From Ancylostoma caninum (taxonomy: Eukaryota; Nematoda; Chromadorea; Rhabditida; Ancylostomatidae), in NCBI GenBank assembly GCA_037903475.1, contig JBAJFG010000604.1, positions 546,001 through 610,000 of the forward strand: a DNA stretch of 64,000 nucleotides, in the 5' to 3' direction. Under the pieces are notes generated by a model. It had not been told where the DNA came from. It saw nothing but the letters and a program-made list of their open reading frames with translations, and made no database searches. Of this stretch, positions 45,006-57,500 are shown piece by piece. A program made the translations under genes and the position numbers. Within the stretch, counting starts at the first letter, position 1; the number at the start of each line of letters is the position of its first letter.

Positions 45006-47231
45006 ATGGGCTTTCCTATGATCCAAGTTTTTATGATCGCCGCAAGGCAGGTGTGTTGCATTGGCTGCTAAAGTTCTATTGCTTTTTAATCAGTGTGCCA
45101 TTTCAGATCTCAAAACCAGTTGCAGATGCTGTTCTCCGCTATGGTAAAGACCACCCAATCTTCAGGAATAAGATTCTAATACCTATTGGAAGAGGTTCAA
45201 TTTTCTCTCAGTTCTTATGCTTCATTTTTGATATTTGATGTTTCAAAGCATGTATTACCTGTTCATGCTAGGTTTGGTGCGGATGACAACCAGGTTGCGA
45301 ATGAAAAGGCTTGGCCTAGGCGAACCAACGGCTGTTGTACAGGTCTCAGAAGCGGCGGCTTTAGAGCAGGTATGCTTTTTTAATGCTGGATAGATCAGCT
45401 TTCTATCCTTCCTTTTTTAATTATCATTCCTTTCCCATTGACTTGGCTCGTGTTCTCAAGAAAATGTTCGAATCCGCTCTTTATTGCCATTTTAGGCATC
45501 TGATTTCGTCCAGCAGCTTGTGCTGTTTATGTATTCTCTGGGTGTTTTTTCTGGTTATTACTTCTACACGAAAGTTACAACTCCGGAGACAGTAAAGACA
45601 TACGAGTTTGAAGAGTTTCGGGGAGAAACTGACAAAGTTAGGATTGGTTTCAAATTGTCTGTTCACGGCTTGCTTTACTAGTCTGGAGAAAACACTTCAT
45701 CATTTAGGTTATCTCCGAATTGCGGCTGCGAGTTGAACTAATGGAAAGTGCGCTAAAGAAAGCAGGGGTCAAGGTACGATTATTGCTCATAATTTGCTCT
45801 CAAAAATCTCGCGTCGGGTTACGACCCGTAGGCTGGCACAGCATGCTAAAAATCAATTCCGTCTACTCTTAAAAATGTTCAGGTTATGGCTCCTCCTCCG
45901 CCTCCTCAGCCAGCCCCTGATAGCGCACCAGTTCCAAATACTAACACCCCTCAACAAGATTCTTCACAGAAGACGAGTTCACGTTTTCCACGAGTTTCTT
46001 CATTACCAGTTGATGCGGCGTCTAACGTAGTACTAAAAGGTGAACTATTCTTCGTCTTTCTTAGTATTGATTCAAATCATTCTCACATCTGAAGCACCTA
46101 CTCTTTTTAGTTCTCAATTATTTTTCTTTTTTTTTTGCCCATTCCTGATTCTTCTAAGTGAGGCCAAACTGCGGTTCACAAAATGGGAAACTATGATGAA
46201 AGAAAGGCAAGAAGTCATTGTCCATTTGTAAAAATATTGGAAGTGGAATTGTGAAGAACTGTGAATCGCGGACAATCTGATGTAATAAGTAATCATAATC
46301 ATGCTCCTATTGCGTAGTGACCGAAGATCATAACGGCTGAGTGATTACTCTACGCTTTAACCATTCTTTGGTAGGACCTACCAATATTCACCATAATTCA
46401 CGGTTCAGCGCAATTTCTGCTGCAATGTATTCGCAGGAATTTCTCGCACTTCCTTGTGACATTCTTGTCACCCTCTCGGTATAGCACCTTTCTCCTCGCA
46501 CGCGAAATTTTTTGTTACTCACTGCCTTTGAGCGAGCTCGTAAGCTTCTGTAGGTCTCTTTTGCTCTTACCAGTTGCCGAAGTATCTTCTTCAATCAATG
46601 TTCAATGAAAGTTCCTATGTTAGTAGTTCATTGCAAAAAGCTTTCGACGCTTAGCGGTTTCCTCAGACTTATTGGAATGGAAAGAAGAGCAGATGTTTGT
46701 CATGACATCTGCTCTTTCCATTCCACATATTGGAATGAACTACCAACACAGAAGCTCTCATTGAACACTGATTAAAGAAGATGCAACAATATGAGGCTTC
46801 AACACCTCGATATTAAAACAATGGCCGAAATATCGAAATTTTTAAAGGGTAAAAACGAGCAAAATCAAGAAATTTATCGTAGTTTTTTTTTATCCGTGTA
46901 CGTGCAACCAGGGCTTCTTTCCCAACGAACCTATCCTACGTTTTCTCAAAGTCTTTTCCTAGTATATCAACTCCTACTTGATTGCTTCTGGCTATTATTC
47001 TGGCTCCTTTTTGGATATACTGTAGAATATCGTCACCTCAAAAACTGCGGAATCTTAGGTGGCGATGAGTACATTGTTGTTCGTTCTGGGACGTCTGTCG
47101 GCATTGAACTGGCCGAGCGTCACCGTAGTAGGGGCGTGGAACTCGTTTTTCGGAAGAAACCGATGGCTGATTCTTCAGAGCTAGGAATCTTAAATTTGGC
47201 AGAGGGCTGCGTGAGAATGCTTTTCGGTTAA
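45006..47231 (+). CDS. OPA3-like mitochondrial membrane protein with extended C-terminus
   Basis: OPA3 proteins are associated with mitochondrial membranes and organelle morphology. Exons: 45006-45050, 45107-45194, 45272-45369, 45496-45636, 45708-45773, 45883-46039, 47059-47231; phases agree, about 255 aa. The N-terminus MGFPMIQVFMIAARQISKPV matches the OPA3 opening (hydrophobic start, QxSKP). GRGLVRMTTRLRMKRLGLGE then AAALEQASDFVQQLVLFMYS correspond to the conserved basic stretch and the hydrophobic helix; ELRLRVELMESALKKAG is the terminal coiled coil. Human OPA3 ends about there (179 aa). Here a Pro-rich segment (VMAPPPPPQPAPDSAPVP) and a final exon with GDEYIVVRSGTSVG extend it. The last exon is joined only by phase and splice signals; an alternative is an ending near 46230. 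A poly(A)-signal candidate aataaatg lies at about 47933. Confidence 0.83.
46597..46770. mobile_element. Fold-back MITE in the last OPA3-like intron
   Basis: Outer arms: caatgttcaatgaaagttcc at 46597 and, in reverse complement from 46770, cagtgttcaatgagagcttc. Inner arms: tggaatggaaagaagagcag at 46673 pairs with the 46705-46725 piece ctgctctttccattcca. Two nested stems, about 174 bp, non-coding. Confidence 0.65.
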
Positions 47232-49555
47232 CAGTCGGAGAAAAGCACTTGCCAGGTCATTATGAGGTTAACTTCTAACTTTACTTGTTATGAATTTGTC
47301 AATGTCTTTATTGCTGATATTGCTTTTATGTATGAATCCTCTCCACACTTTGTTGGTAGCTTGCAAAATAAGGTCTCATTCAAAAAACATTTTGGTCAGG
47401 ACGACCTCATATCGAGGCATCATACTCCTTCTGTTGGATCAGATTGTTCTATAACAGTTGTTGTATAGAATATCATTTTCTCATGACTTTATTGTATTGT
47501 ATTCTGAGCTAACTCGTTGCACTGCCCACCTCCAAAGATTGCCTTATCGAGATTATTTGCTAAGTACCCTTTGCATCTGGTCAGTTTGGACCTCGGATGG
47601 TCTCCGCAGTCGCTGCTGGTATAACGCTTCACTTCGATTGTCTCAGTCTTGCTTAGTCTAGGATAGCATAATTGAGTGCCCACTTCATGAGACATAGGTT
47701 GTGTTTGAAGAGCTTGTTGTTAGGTAGAATCTAGTCGGAGCCAAGGGATCACCTTGATCAGGCCAAATCGAAACGAAATGTCATGCCTCGGTTCCATTTG
47801 TTGTTTTCGTAATGCAGTTCTCCCCTAACAAATTTTTTTTGTTTAGGAGAGGCTCGCAAGTCAATGTAGGAACCGAGGCATGCTCATCAGGACGTAGAAG
47901 GCTAATTTTTAATTTTGTACATTGCGTGACATGAATAAATGTTTATTATTGGTACTGTTTTATTGTTGCCTCTAGTTCCAGCTCTGTGTAGCTGAAAGAA
48001 TCATAGTCCGATCTCTATCAGACGGTTTTTGCAGGAGTTTCACAATAAAATACAAGAAGTTGCGCTGTGTACTAAATATTATTGAATTATTGCATAGATC
48101 AATAAGGATCATCAAGGAAGAAGGACTGTGACAATTCCTCTCTTCAGGAATCGTAGGATCTATCCGTCCACTTTGTTAATTATCGGAAGATTCGCCAGGG
48201 CGGGTATGCATCGTTGGAAGGGTGGGTTATCTCAAACCGTGGGTGAAAATATTGGGTTGGGAAATAAGACCGTGTGGTTTTTCCCAATCCAGGTAGTCGC
48301 GCCGGGAGACGGCCCTTCTGGACCGCTGTAATGAAGGGCCATATTATAGCAGCGCTGTGATTGGCTGGAAGATCTCGCGATTGGCTGCCCGCTAATGAGG
48401 TGTCAAGTGGTCAACTAGTCGCTTCGCGACGTTTACGACAATAATCTAAGATGATGGACGAGTTTCACAGCTAGTCATACCCTCCAATTTACTTACCAGT
48501 TTCTTTTGAGCTATAAGAGCGCTTTAATAAGTTATCGTTCTTCATGCACATTGTGAATGAACAAATTCTCGCAAGCTTCAACCTCTATTTTTTCTAATTC
48601 TACTCCTAGAAAGCCAGAATTTCCCTTCCTCGCGCGCCTCTATAGTGAGGGTGGTGAACAGAGAAAAGGGGTAGTTGATACTTCCGATAACTAGAATTTG
48701 GAGCTTTTAGCGTAGTCACCGTTTCGAATGACTAGATTTCCCACTCTTTTCGAGCTGTTCATATTTGGAGCACCTCGACTTTTTGGACTTTGCAACTAAT
48801 CGATATTTCCAATGACTTGAAACATTTTGTTCACATCTTTACCCGATTTGACTCGATGTGGTCACATGTGTAGTGTGCACATGGTGAGCAAGTGAGGTTT
48901 CCGCTGAAAAGGGAAACCGATTCTAGAAGATGTTGAAAAATTTCTGATTTGTATGATTAGAAGTAATCGATTAATAGTAAAATGAAGCTCATTTTTACGT
49001 ATGTATGTCTTAGTATTTTATTTTAGAATGAATTATATGAATCATGTTCCGAATCGATACCGGTTCCACATGTAAGGCCACAAAACTGTTTGTAAATAAT
49101 CCCCTGCAGCCCTGCCTCGGGGATATAGGAAGTCATAGGTCACGACATAGCACGTGAAACCATGGCCTAACAGTTAATAAATTACCTACCTTAATTACCT
49201 TCGTTTAGTGGATGTAGTTGAACTATGTTGAAATGGTACTTTGAAAGGCTATTATGAGAGGATAACACAGTTCTGATTGAATTTCGAATACTGTGAATAT
49301 TTCATTTCGAAAAGTAAAGTTCGGTGACAATTACATAGGGTTTGTCAAAAGTTTTGCCGAAGAGAAATCAAATTAGAAGCGAATGAGGAGACTGCATACC
49401 TTGAAACATTCTCGAACGCTCCAAATTATCTAATTCTACAGGAAGTTTAAGGTAATTTTGCTTTTTATTTATACAATTAGTTTGTATTTCCTAATACTCT
49501 AAATCACAATCGCTTAATTACTACTCATTTGGACGAAAACTGTAGAACGAAAACG
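47232..49555. other. 3' region of OPA3-like gene and gene-free spacer
   Basis: A hairpin at 47777-47883 has arms atgcctcggttcc / ggaaccgaggcat and an inner stem ctcccctaacaaa / tttgtttaggagag; it lies before the aataaatg at about 47933 and so could be in the 3' UTR. Near 48355-48390 two attggctg words (inverted CCAAT-like boxes) occur 24 bp apart. No further exon chain is visible. Confidence 0.45.
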
Positions 49556-49562
49556 ATAACTC

Positions 49563-49765
49563 GTCCTGGGCTGGGCGGCTCGCCTGAGCCGGTGGCCGCT
49601 CGGCCGGCGCTCGCATTCGCCCACCGCTCGGCCGGTAGTTTTGACGTTTTTTTCAAATTAGGCGGATCGTTCGGCCGGTAGTAGTGACCATTTTTAAATT
49701 AGGCCCGGCGCTCGGCCGGTCAGTCGGCTGAGCCGGTTTTCCTATGGCCACTCGGCCGGCGCGAG
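49563..49765. repeat. CGGCCG-rich degenerate tandem cluster
   Basis: Seven or so occurrences of gctcggccggt-like units (for example cgctcggccggcgctcg, caccgctcggccggtagt, gttcggccggtagtagtga, cactcggccggcg) in 200 bp, alternating with tttttcaaattaggc spacers. It stands out sharply from the AT-rich surroundings. Non-coding; origin unknown. Confidence 0.6.
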
Positions 49766-50360
49766 TACCTGAGCAAGCAATTTGTTTTTTCGCGGTGGTT
49801 TAAACTTCGCTTGAATTGCTGTCAAGGTCAATTTTGTAGCTCTTGATGTGCTCTTCACCGGTAAGAAAACCGCGTCCTTCAATCCTCGCTCTACTTTGTT
49901 TTCTACCCCATGCAATGTGCCCCTCCAAGTTGACAAAATTGGACCTCCCTGCGTCCGGCTACCGCTCGACTTCATTCGTGGATCAATTGTGGCTCAAGTG
50001 ACTAGGGATATCATTGGCGTCTGAAGAGGTAGAAATGATATACCCGGTTCAGATAGGGTAAATTTGGCTTTGAAGTTGCTTCTCATTCTGGGAACCCAGT
50101 TTTTGAGATATACAGGCGATTATCTGCTAAGGGTACTCTGAATAAAAGAAAAATTCACCACTTGTGCTAACTCTTAACAATGTGTAAGTCTAACTAATAC
50201 ATTCCGCGCAAAAACCTGAAGTGCTCGATATGAGGTGATCGTCCACATTGGGTATGCGCGGTTTCTCCGCGCCAATTTCTCCAACGACAAGCAAGATACT
50301 AGAATGTGGAGGATTTTCATTACTACCGACGCTGCTGGTCTGGTGCAGTGATTACCTTGA
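49766..50360. other. No supported gene; 3' flank of LINE
   Basis: Short open frames only. The stretch 50170-50360 adjoins the end of the LINE ORF and may include its 3' UTR, but I see no tail repeat. Confidence 0.35.
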
Positions 50361-53199
50361 TCACCTTGACTCCCACTGATCTTCGGGTATACCGAGCGGG
50401 CGCCAGCAATCCTTCCATTTGTCCCTCTCGCGAGCCAGAGTTGTCCAGTGGATTCTGTCCGTTCGAGGGACACGGAGAGCATCGTATCTATCCTTGAAGG
50501 ACTTCGTGAAGAAGTCTGACCATCGGGTCGGTGGTCTTTCTGTCGTGTGCTTAACGTCCCGTGGAGTCCAGTCGCTGGCGGGTCTTGTCCAACGGTTGTC
50601 GTTAAAACGCATCACGTGTCCGGCCCACCTAATCATACTCAACTTGGCGTAGGCGGCAACGTCCCTGATCTTCGATTGTTGACGAAGGGTGGAGCTCCGT
50701 ATTCCAGCCCTCATTTGCGTGAGGCGGGTTATTCCTAGCATCACCCTCTCGATGGAGCGTTCGACGACGCTGACCGCATTCTCATCCTGCTTGCGCAACG
50801 CCCAGGTTTCTGAGGCGTAGGTAAAAGCAGGGAGAACGGTTGTGTTGAAGAGGTGGGCACAGAGCCTGGTGTTCTTCATCTTCTTCACTACGTCCTCGAT
50901 GCTCTTGTAAGCTCCCCAAGCCGCTCTTTTCCTCCTGCCCAGCTCTGGAGCGAGGTCGTTCATCATGTTGACTTCCCGACCTAGGTATACGTAGCTGGAG
51001 CATTCGGATATGGTCGTTCCGTTGAGCGAGAATGGGGCATCCGGGACCCATCCGTTCTTCATGAACATCGTCTTCGTCAGATTCAGCTGGAGACCAACCT
51101 TTCCACACGCGTCCTCGAAGTCGGCCAGCATCTGTTCCGCTTCGCTGATGGTTGGTGTTATAAGAACGATGTCGTCAGCGAAGCGAAGATGACTAAGTCG
51201 CCGGCCATCAACTTGCACTCCCATGCTATCCCATTCCAGTTTCCGCATGACGTCTTCGAGAGTGGCGCTGAATAGTTTTGGCGATACGGTATCGCCTTGC
51301 CGAAACCCTCTCTTGACGTCGATGGTGATGTCGTCGTAGAATGGAGAAATCCTGGTCGTGAAGTTGCTGTAGAGCTCACGAAATACCTTGATGTATTGAG
51401 TAGGTATGCCCTGGTTGCCCAGGGCTTCCAACACCGCTTCCGTCTCAACAGAGTCGAAGGCTTTCTTCAAATCGATGAACGTGAGGCAGAGGGGCATCTT
51501 ATACTCGATACTTCGATGAGTCTAGTGACGGTGTGTATGTGGTCGATCGTACTGAATCCTTTTCGAAACCCTGCTTGCTCGCACGGCTGTCCCTCGTCTA
51601 GTGTCCTTTCGATCCTATTGAGGATCACTCGCGTGAAAAGCTTGTAGACGACGGACAGTAGGCAGATGGGCGATAATTGCCAATATACTACGGGTCTCCC
51701 TCCTTGCACAGCAACACGGTCCTGCTGGTCTTCCATTGGTTAGGTACCTTGCATTCCGATAGGTACCGCGTGAAAAGCCTAGCCAAGGTGGTAATGAGAA
51801 TTGGCGGTAGGTTCTTCAGATGTTCCGGTCGAATCCTGTCGGGGCCCGGTGCTGTGCGGTTCTTCACCGACTTGATGGCATGTCGGATTTCGGAAGGGAG
51901 AACCGATGGGACAACATACCCGTCCTCCCTAAGATGACATTGAGGGAGGTGGACGTGGCTATCGAAGAGATCCGAGTAGAAGTCGTAGATAACCTTCTCC
52001 ATTACCCGTCTTGAAGAAGAAATTGTTCCGTCTGGGCGCCGGAGGGCGGACATCTTGGTCTTGCGATTGGCGAAGTCTCGGCGGGCGCAGCGAATGCTTT
52101 TCCCTGCCTCTGCGGCTTCGGCCAACACTGCTGCTCGTCTCTCCTTGAGGTCTTCTTTTATCGCTTCTCTGCACCGTTTTGCGAGCTCGGACGTTAGCTG
52201 GTAGTTGCCTGCGGCTCTCGCGGCTCCACGCTGGCGTATAAGCTCGAGGGTCTCGTGAGACAGTCGTCTCTTGGTGACTCTTAAACCCTCGGCGCTCTTT
52301 GCGCTGTCGCGGAGATGCTGTACAAGCCGATCGTACTCTTCGTCGATGTTGTCGACAACCGCATCTTCCCAAAAGCCGGCTAGCGAAGTGAAAAGATCCC
52401 AATTGATGACGGGTTTGGGACTCCTTCTCTTAAACTTCACGGCTTTCTCTCCTTTGCGTGAGAAGAAGAATCTTGCACGAAGGAGGCGATGGTCGGATCC
52501 GGTGTAGAACTTTGGTACAACACCGACGTCGGTCAGGCAGAACCTTCGATTGACGATGATGTGGTCAATTTCATTATGGTACTCTCCACTGGGTGACTCC
52601 CACGTCCAGCGTAGGGAGGTTGGCTTCTGAAATTGTGAGTTACCATGGATGGTCTTCGTCGTCATGATGAATTCAGACAGCCTCTCTCCCTGTTCGTTCC
52701 ACTGCAGGCCGTGGGTACCGATGTGAAGTTCCTCAGGCGTTCTCCTAGGACCAATCTTGGCGTTGAAATTGCCAACGATGATCTTGTAGAATGTGTGGTC
52801 TTCCCTGTAGAACTTCTCCAAGTCCATATAGAAGGCCTCGATATCCCCTTCGTCGTAGCTAGATGTTGGAGCGTAGGCGACGAAGATTGTCAAGGCCGGT
52901 ATTGATCCACATCTTCTCAACCGCAAACGTCCGATTCGGGTTGTTAGCTGTTTGAAAGAGTCGATGTTCATGACCAAGTTCGTGTTGACGCTGACACCGA
53001 CTCCACCAACTCCTCTACTGTCGCAGGTTCCAAGGAACAGTTCTTCTCCAGTGTCGAAGGTGGCGTTCAGTGGTCGGTGTCTCCTCGTCTCGGTCAGTCC
53101 GATGACGGCGTACATGGTCTTCCTGGCCTGCATCATCAAATCCTCGATGGAAGCCTCCGATGCAAGCGTACGTGCGTTGAAGATACAGACCGTCATCAT
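50361..53199 (-). pseudogene. RTE-type LINE polyprotein (endonuclease plus reverse transcriptase), two lesions
   Basis: Minus strand. First part (53199 to about 51690): apurinic-like endonuclease with the opening MMTVCIFNARTLASE, TETRRHRP, YAPTSSYDEGD, GNFNAKIG (about residue 141) and SDHRLLRARF (about residue 235), then a linker and the start of RT (RTAPGPDRIRPEHL). Second part (about 51500 to 50361): RT palm [43 protein letters not shown] (FADD box) and C-terminal RWAGHVMRFNDNRW. The frame is broken by a stop at about 51688 with a shift just after, and by a second shift at about 51500. In the endonuclease the usual GDFN is GNFN, a change at a catalytic-site Asp. Otherwise near full length; recent but dead copy. 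Confidence 0.88.
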
Positions 53200-54309
53200 A
53201 GTCCTTCTGGTTTTAGGCAGCCTATATATACTATGTGCAGTGATATACCACCTATTTTGTTAAGTTCCTAATTCATTCCGTAAACTTTGATAGAAGAGTT
53301 GCGGTTGCAGACTACAATTTGAGTCGTCTCAAACAAAGCAATTTTTTGTAGACATAGAGGTGAGAGGCTGCCCTGTCCCTGCCATCGTTAATAGAAGAGG
53401 GAAGGAGTTTTGGCAACCTATTCATTGTCATTGACGTTGTTCTTGGAAAGTAGTGGTTTTCACGCCCATTAGAAGCCGTACGAACTTATTCTCCAACCCA
53501 ATAATATCCACGTGTAGCGTCTGGGGATCGACATCACGTAGTTGTTGACTAACAGTAGGAAAAATTTATACTTTGCCTACAGTTGATTGTGATGCTAAGT
53601 CGAGGAATCAAAAAAATCGAGAAAAAAGTCGAAAAAAAAGCCTTGCATATCCCTCGATGTGTGGAAAGCTGCAACGTTGACCTTTTTAGGTGATGGAGCG
53701 AGAATCTAGCCTTTCTGAGTATGGACTAATGGAACAGGAAAGCGTGGTGCTAACTATTATAGCTCCTCGATTGGCCAATTCTTTCGACTGAACACTCTGA
53801 TAGTCAACATGTTTACTTGCACGTGGCGTAGTCTATACCCAGCTGCTACCTATGTGTCTGATTACTGTGAGACCACCCATCCTTCCAAAAATGCATCCGG
53901 GCTCATATGCGGAATTTGAGTGGCTGCTTGAGGTTAGGATTAGGAAGTGGTGGGAGAAGTCATTCCACTGGAGGGCGCGTGATTTTGTGCATATGACCGG
54001 AAGCTCCCCGCTACTTATTGAACTTGGAGAAGAGTACGGATCTTCATCTTAATCTCGGCCAGTGAGGGGGACACAGCGTTTTCAGCCATGGGCATTACCT
54101 CTCGACACCCACTCCGTGGACGGACAGCCAAGGACTCTGGTTCGTGATTTTGGGAGCTGCTTGAATTGATTTGTCGTTCTGCACAGTTTCTGAGAAGGAA
54201 AACTAAAATGTATCCATCTATCCTTTCACTCGCTTCTTGAAGGATCTGGAAGCACACCCATTGCATTTTTCTAAACATATCCTTTTGTAACTGAAGCTGT
54301 GACAAAAAT
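53200..54309. other. No supported gene; 5' flank of LINE
   Basis: The first 50 bases may be LINE 5' sequence. Otherwise no motif, repeat or RNA gene that I can name. Confidence 0.35.
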
Positions 54310-54540
54310 GTCATGAGCTCAATGCATCAGGTATGTGATAAAGTTTCCGACCTTTTTTGAGCAAAACTGAGTCTTCATTGAAAAAGAGGCAAATCAGATA
54401 CATCAAGCGAAGTATTGGCCGTCGTTGGCTGTGACGTTTTCCCATCTTCCTGGGAGGAGACGTATGTTGCGGCGGTGGGAAGCCTCGTCGTTTGACTCGA
54501 TCTATTCCTTAACCCATTGGATGAATTTGGTGGGAGCGCT
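54310..54540 (-). pseudogene. Mariner transposase C-terminal scrap
   Basis: On the minus strand, after an in-frame stop, the frame reads RLLPGRWENVTANDGQYFA and ends in TGA; this matches the usual mariner ending (LPxRWxKCIxSDGxYF). The sequence that follows (ttttgctcaaaaaaggtcgg on minus) is of the kind that precedes a mariner terminal repeat. No catalytic core nearby. Confidence 0.5.
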
Positions 54541-57500
54541 CAGCCATAAAATGAATTCTGTAAGGCGCGAAAACGCGCATATATAGTTTTACACCCTAAT
54601 ATGTAGAAGTGGAACGCCATAGTTTCAGGGTTTTCAGGTTTTTCAGGGTGTCTTCTCTTTGATTAGTACTCACTTTCTTCTCGTGAATAAAAGCAGCGTC
54701 ACGAATTTATGAACGAAACCATTGTCATCCATTGAACAAGGATACGGCTATTCGGTCCCAAAGCCGGCAGTCTCCAAACTCTGAAATTTGTAAACATTGT
54801 ACTCGATGTCAAAGAAGTGGAAACAAAACTCCAAAGGCAACGACGAAAATTATCAGCTTAAAATAAGCCAAAACAAAATTTTTATCCATTTTATAAAGTG
54901 GTCTTAAAACATTATCAACCAGAGTTGTCAAGAATAATTTTTTGACTAGTTGACTCCATGATTCTCGACGTTTTAGTTGCGAAATTACTCGTACTTGGAA
55001 CAATTACAGGAAACTTCGGAGGTCAAGGCCTACCCATACGCGCCATACCACAGGCGAGATCACGTGTTTGACAATCCACACATTTTACCCAGTTGGTGAG
55101 GCGCATACATATGGGTCAGAACCACTGGCATTTCATATACTTCGGGTATAGTGAACTTTTTTGTGTGAACCTTTTCAGAGATGCGACAAATTTTGGGTTC
55201 TGAAGTCTGGTGGATACTACCGAAGGGTTGAGACGGAGCTATAAAAATATGACATTAGCTCATTTCCAATCCCTCATTTAGACTATGATTCGTAAACGTA
55301 AGTATAACACCAATACCGGCGACCCCAATTGATTACAAGACCAAGCTGGTCTGCCGCGCCGCATATGGGGCACGACGCGGCGGACCACATAGATGGTTTT
55401 CGTAATGTAAAATGATTGACCGGCACCATACATACGCCAAGAGATTCACAAACCTCCTCATGCTTCAAATTTTGGTGGGATATTTTCTTGGATTTCTGGG
55501 CGAAAAAGGAAAACCCAGGGAAAAATAACTTTGATAGACATAGGAGAATGTTTGAGATGTACATAGAAGTGCACGTCATGCATCTCTGCTCAGCTGTATC
55601 GCGTCAGATTCGGAATCGCGCGCTTTGTTGCTGCTGCGCGATGTGTTTTGGAAGGAACGAACGAGCCGTTGCTTGAGTCGCCCGTTTAGTCGCTGATTTC
55701 GTTTGCTCTTCGCTCAAAACAACTGATTTTGACGAGCATTCGCCTCTTCGTGGTCTACACGAATGAGATCCTCTTGAAGGCACATCGCCTGTCTCGTCTG
55801 TGCCTACCTATTTTTAACTAAGAACTTCCCGGCTTTAAAGTGAGCAGGGAAGGAATTAGTGTATCTTGTTACAGCCTCTCTAATGAGGTTACCTCACTTT
55901 CATTATAATTTACCGCTCACCTGCTGCTGAAAGCAATTTGGACATGCGGAAGCCGTGTCACTATGACTGCTCGGTAGACGCGGGACTGGTCTTTTGAGCT
56001 CCAGCGACGGGACTGGGCTCAGGCCACTTTTTGTGCTCTTGAATTATTAATGCTAACAAGATTAATGCTGGTCAGTAGGTGGGCGGTCGCTTGTTAGAGC
56101 ATCCAGTATTCCGAGTTTCTCTGATCGCTCTTGGTAGCCTTGCTTCGTCATTTTTCTCGTTCTTTCCACCCAACAAAGGAATGCGCCACTAGGTAAACCT
56201 CTCCGAAAGATAAGATGTTCCCGCATCTTGTTCGGGGAGATTAAGCGACAATTTTCGTTTTCTGTATTCTTATTTATTCCCTGTTCTCTCTTCTTAATGT
56301 TATATGCAGACTTAGCAGACATAAACCCGAAGATTAGTACTTACGTTCTTCTCCATCGTTGTGTGGTTCCTTTTGATAGCACTAATAATGTATGCATTTT
56401 CAATCGAAGCATGCCTATTGGGTGTAGTCCCTTTTATCACAATCCTTTTTGAAGACACGCATTTAACCCAATAGTGCACAAAGAAATGCGCAGCCATGTG
56501 GGGCGAGGGGAAGGCTTGGGAAAAAATTGGGCTCTCCGTCGTTTTGGCAACCTGGACGAAAAAGAAAGTCGCTATAAATATGCCTTAGTTTTAGTGCCAA
56601 ACAATCAGACATGAAGATTCTGAAGAATAATAGTGAAAATAAACAATTATAGATAAGCTATTGCAAAATTTCAAACTATTCTATGAAGTAACTTAGAAAA
56701 TTACCGCACCCTAGCAAGACTATGTTAAAAGAGAGAATGACTTTATTTTTGTGCTCATAAGCATGTCAGTCAAATCCTGTGTACAAAATCCCACGAGATT
56801 TCGTAGGAGTTATACCAGCGTACATAGATCCGGTCCAAAGGCTCTTGGTCACCTCCCTTTGCTACCTGCGAGGCGCACACCTGCGGGTTAAATAGCCGCT
56901 ATACTCCTCGAGTAGTATGCCACCTTGAGTCGTCGTCGCCGATGATGGTGACCACCGATCACCAATGTTGGCGACAGTGGCGGCAGATGATGGCCATCGC
57001 AAGTCACCAGCGATCGACGCAGGGTGCAATAGTCCTCGAAGAATATAGCGGCAGTATTTGGACGCATGGGCTTTTAACCTCGAGATCGTGCAGTTGGAAC
57101 CGCGCGCCCATCACTAATTTCCACCACGCTTTCCAAATGCGGAAGATATAGCACGAATTGAAGATGCAGCGTCTTTTCATCAATAAAAAAATCAACCGGA
57201 TGGATGTAACATGCAGTGAAGCAATAGCATGAACATATCCGCGGATAAATTCTCATTCAATAGCAGACAATGCCATGCCTAAATATCCTTGAAAGAGCGT
57301 TTATCCTAGTGGATAAAGTGCACTGGATTCTGCACCACGTTCCCGTGCTAACACCTCCTTGCAAGCTGCGCAGAGCAACGCTACTTTCGCTGGTACTCTC
57401 ACGTCCTGACAATATCCACGTTGTAGGTCCTTATAGGCTGATACGGACAAGGACCGTTATAGGGTGTGATCAGGACGTGTCAGGACCGGCTACTCACCGC

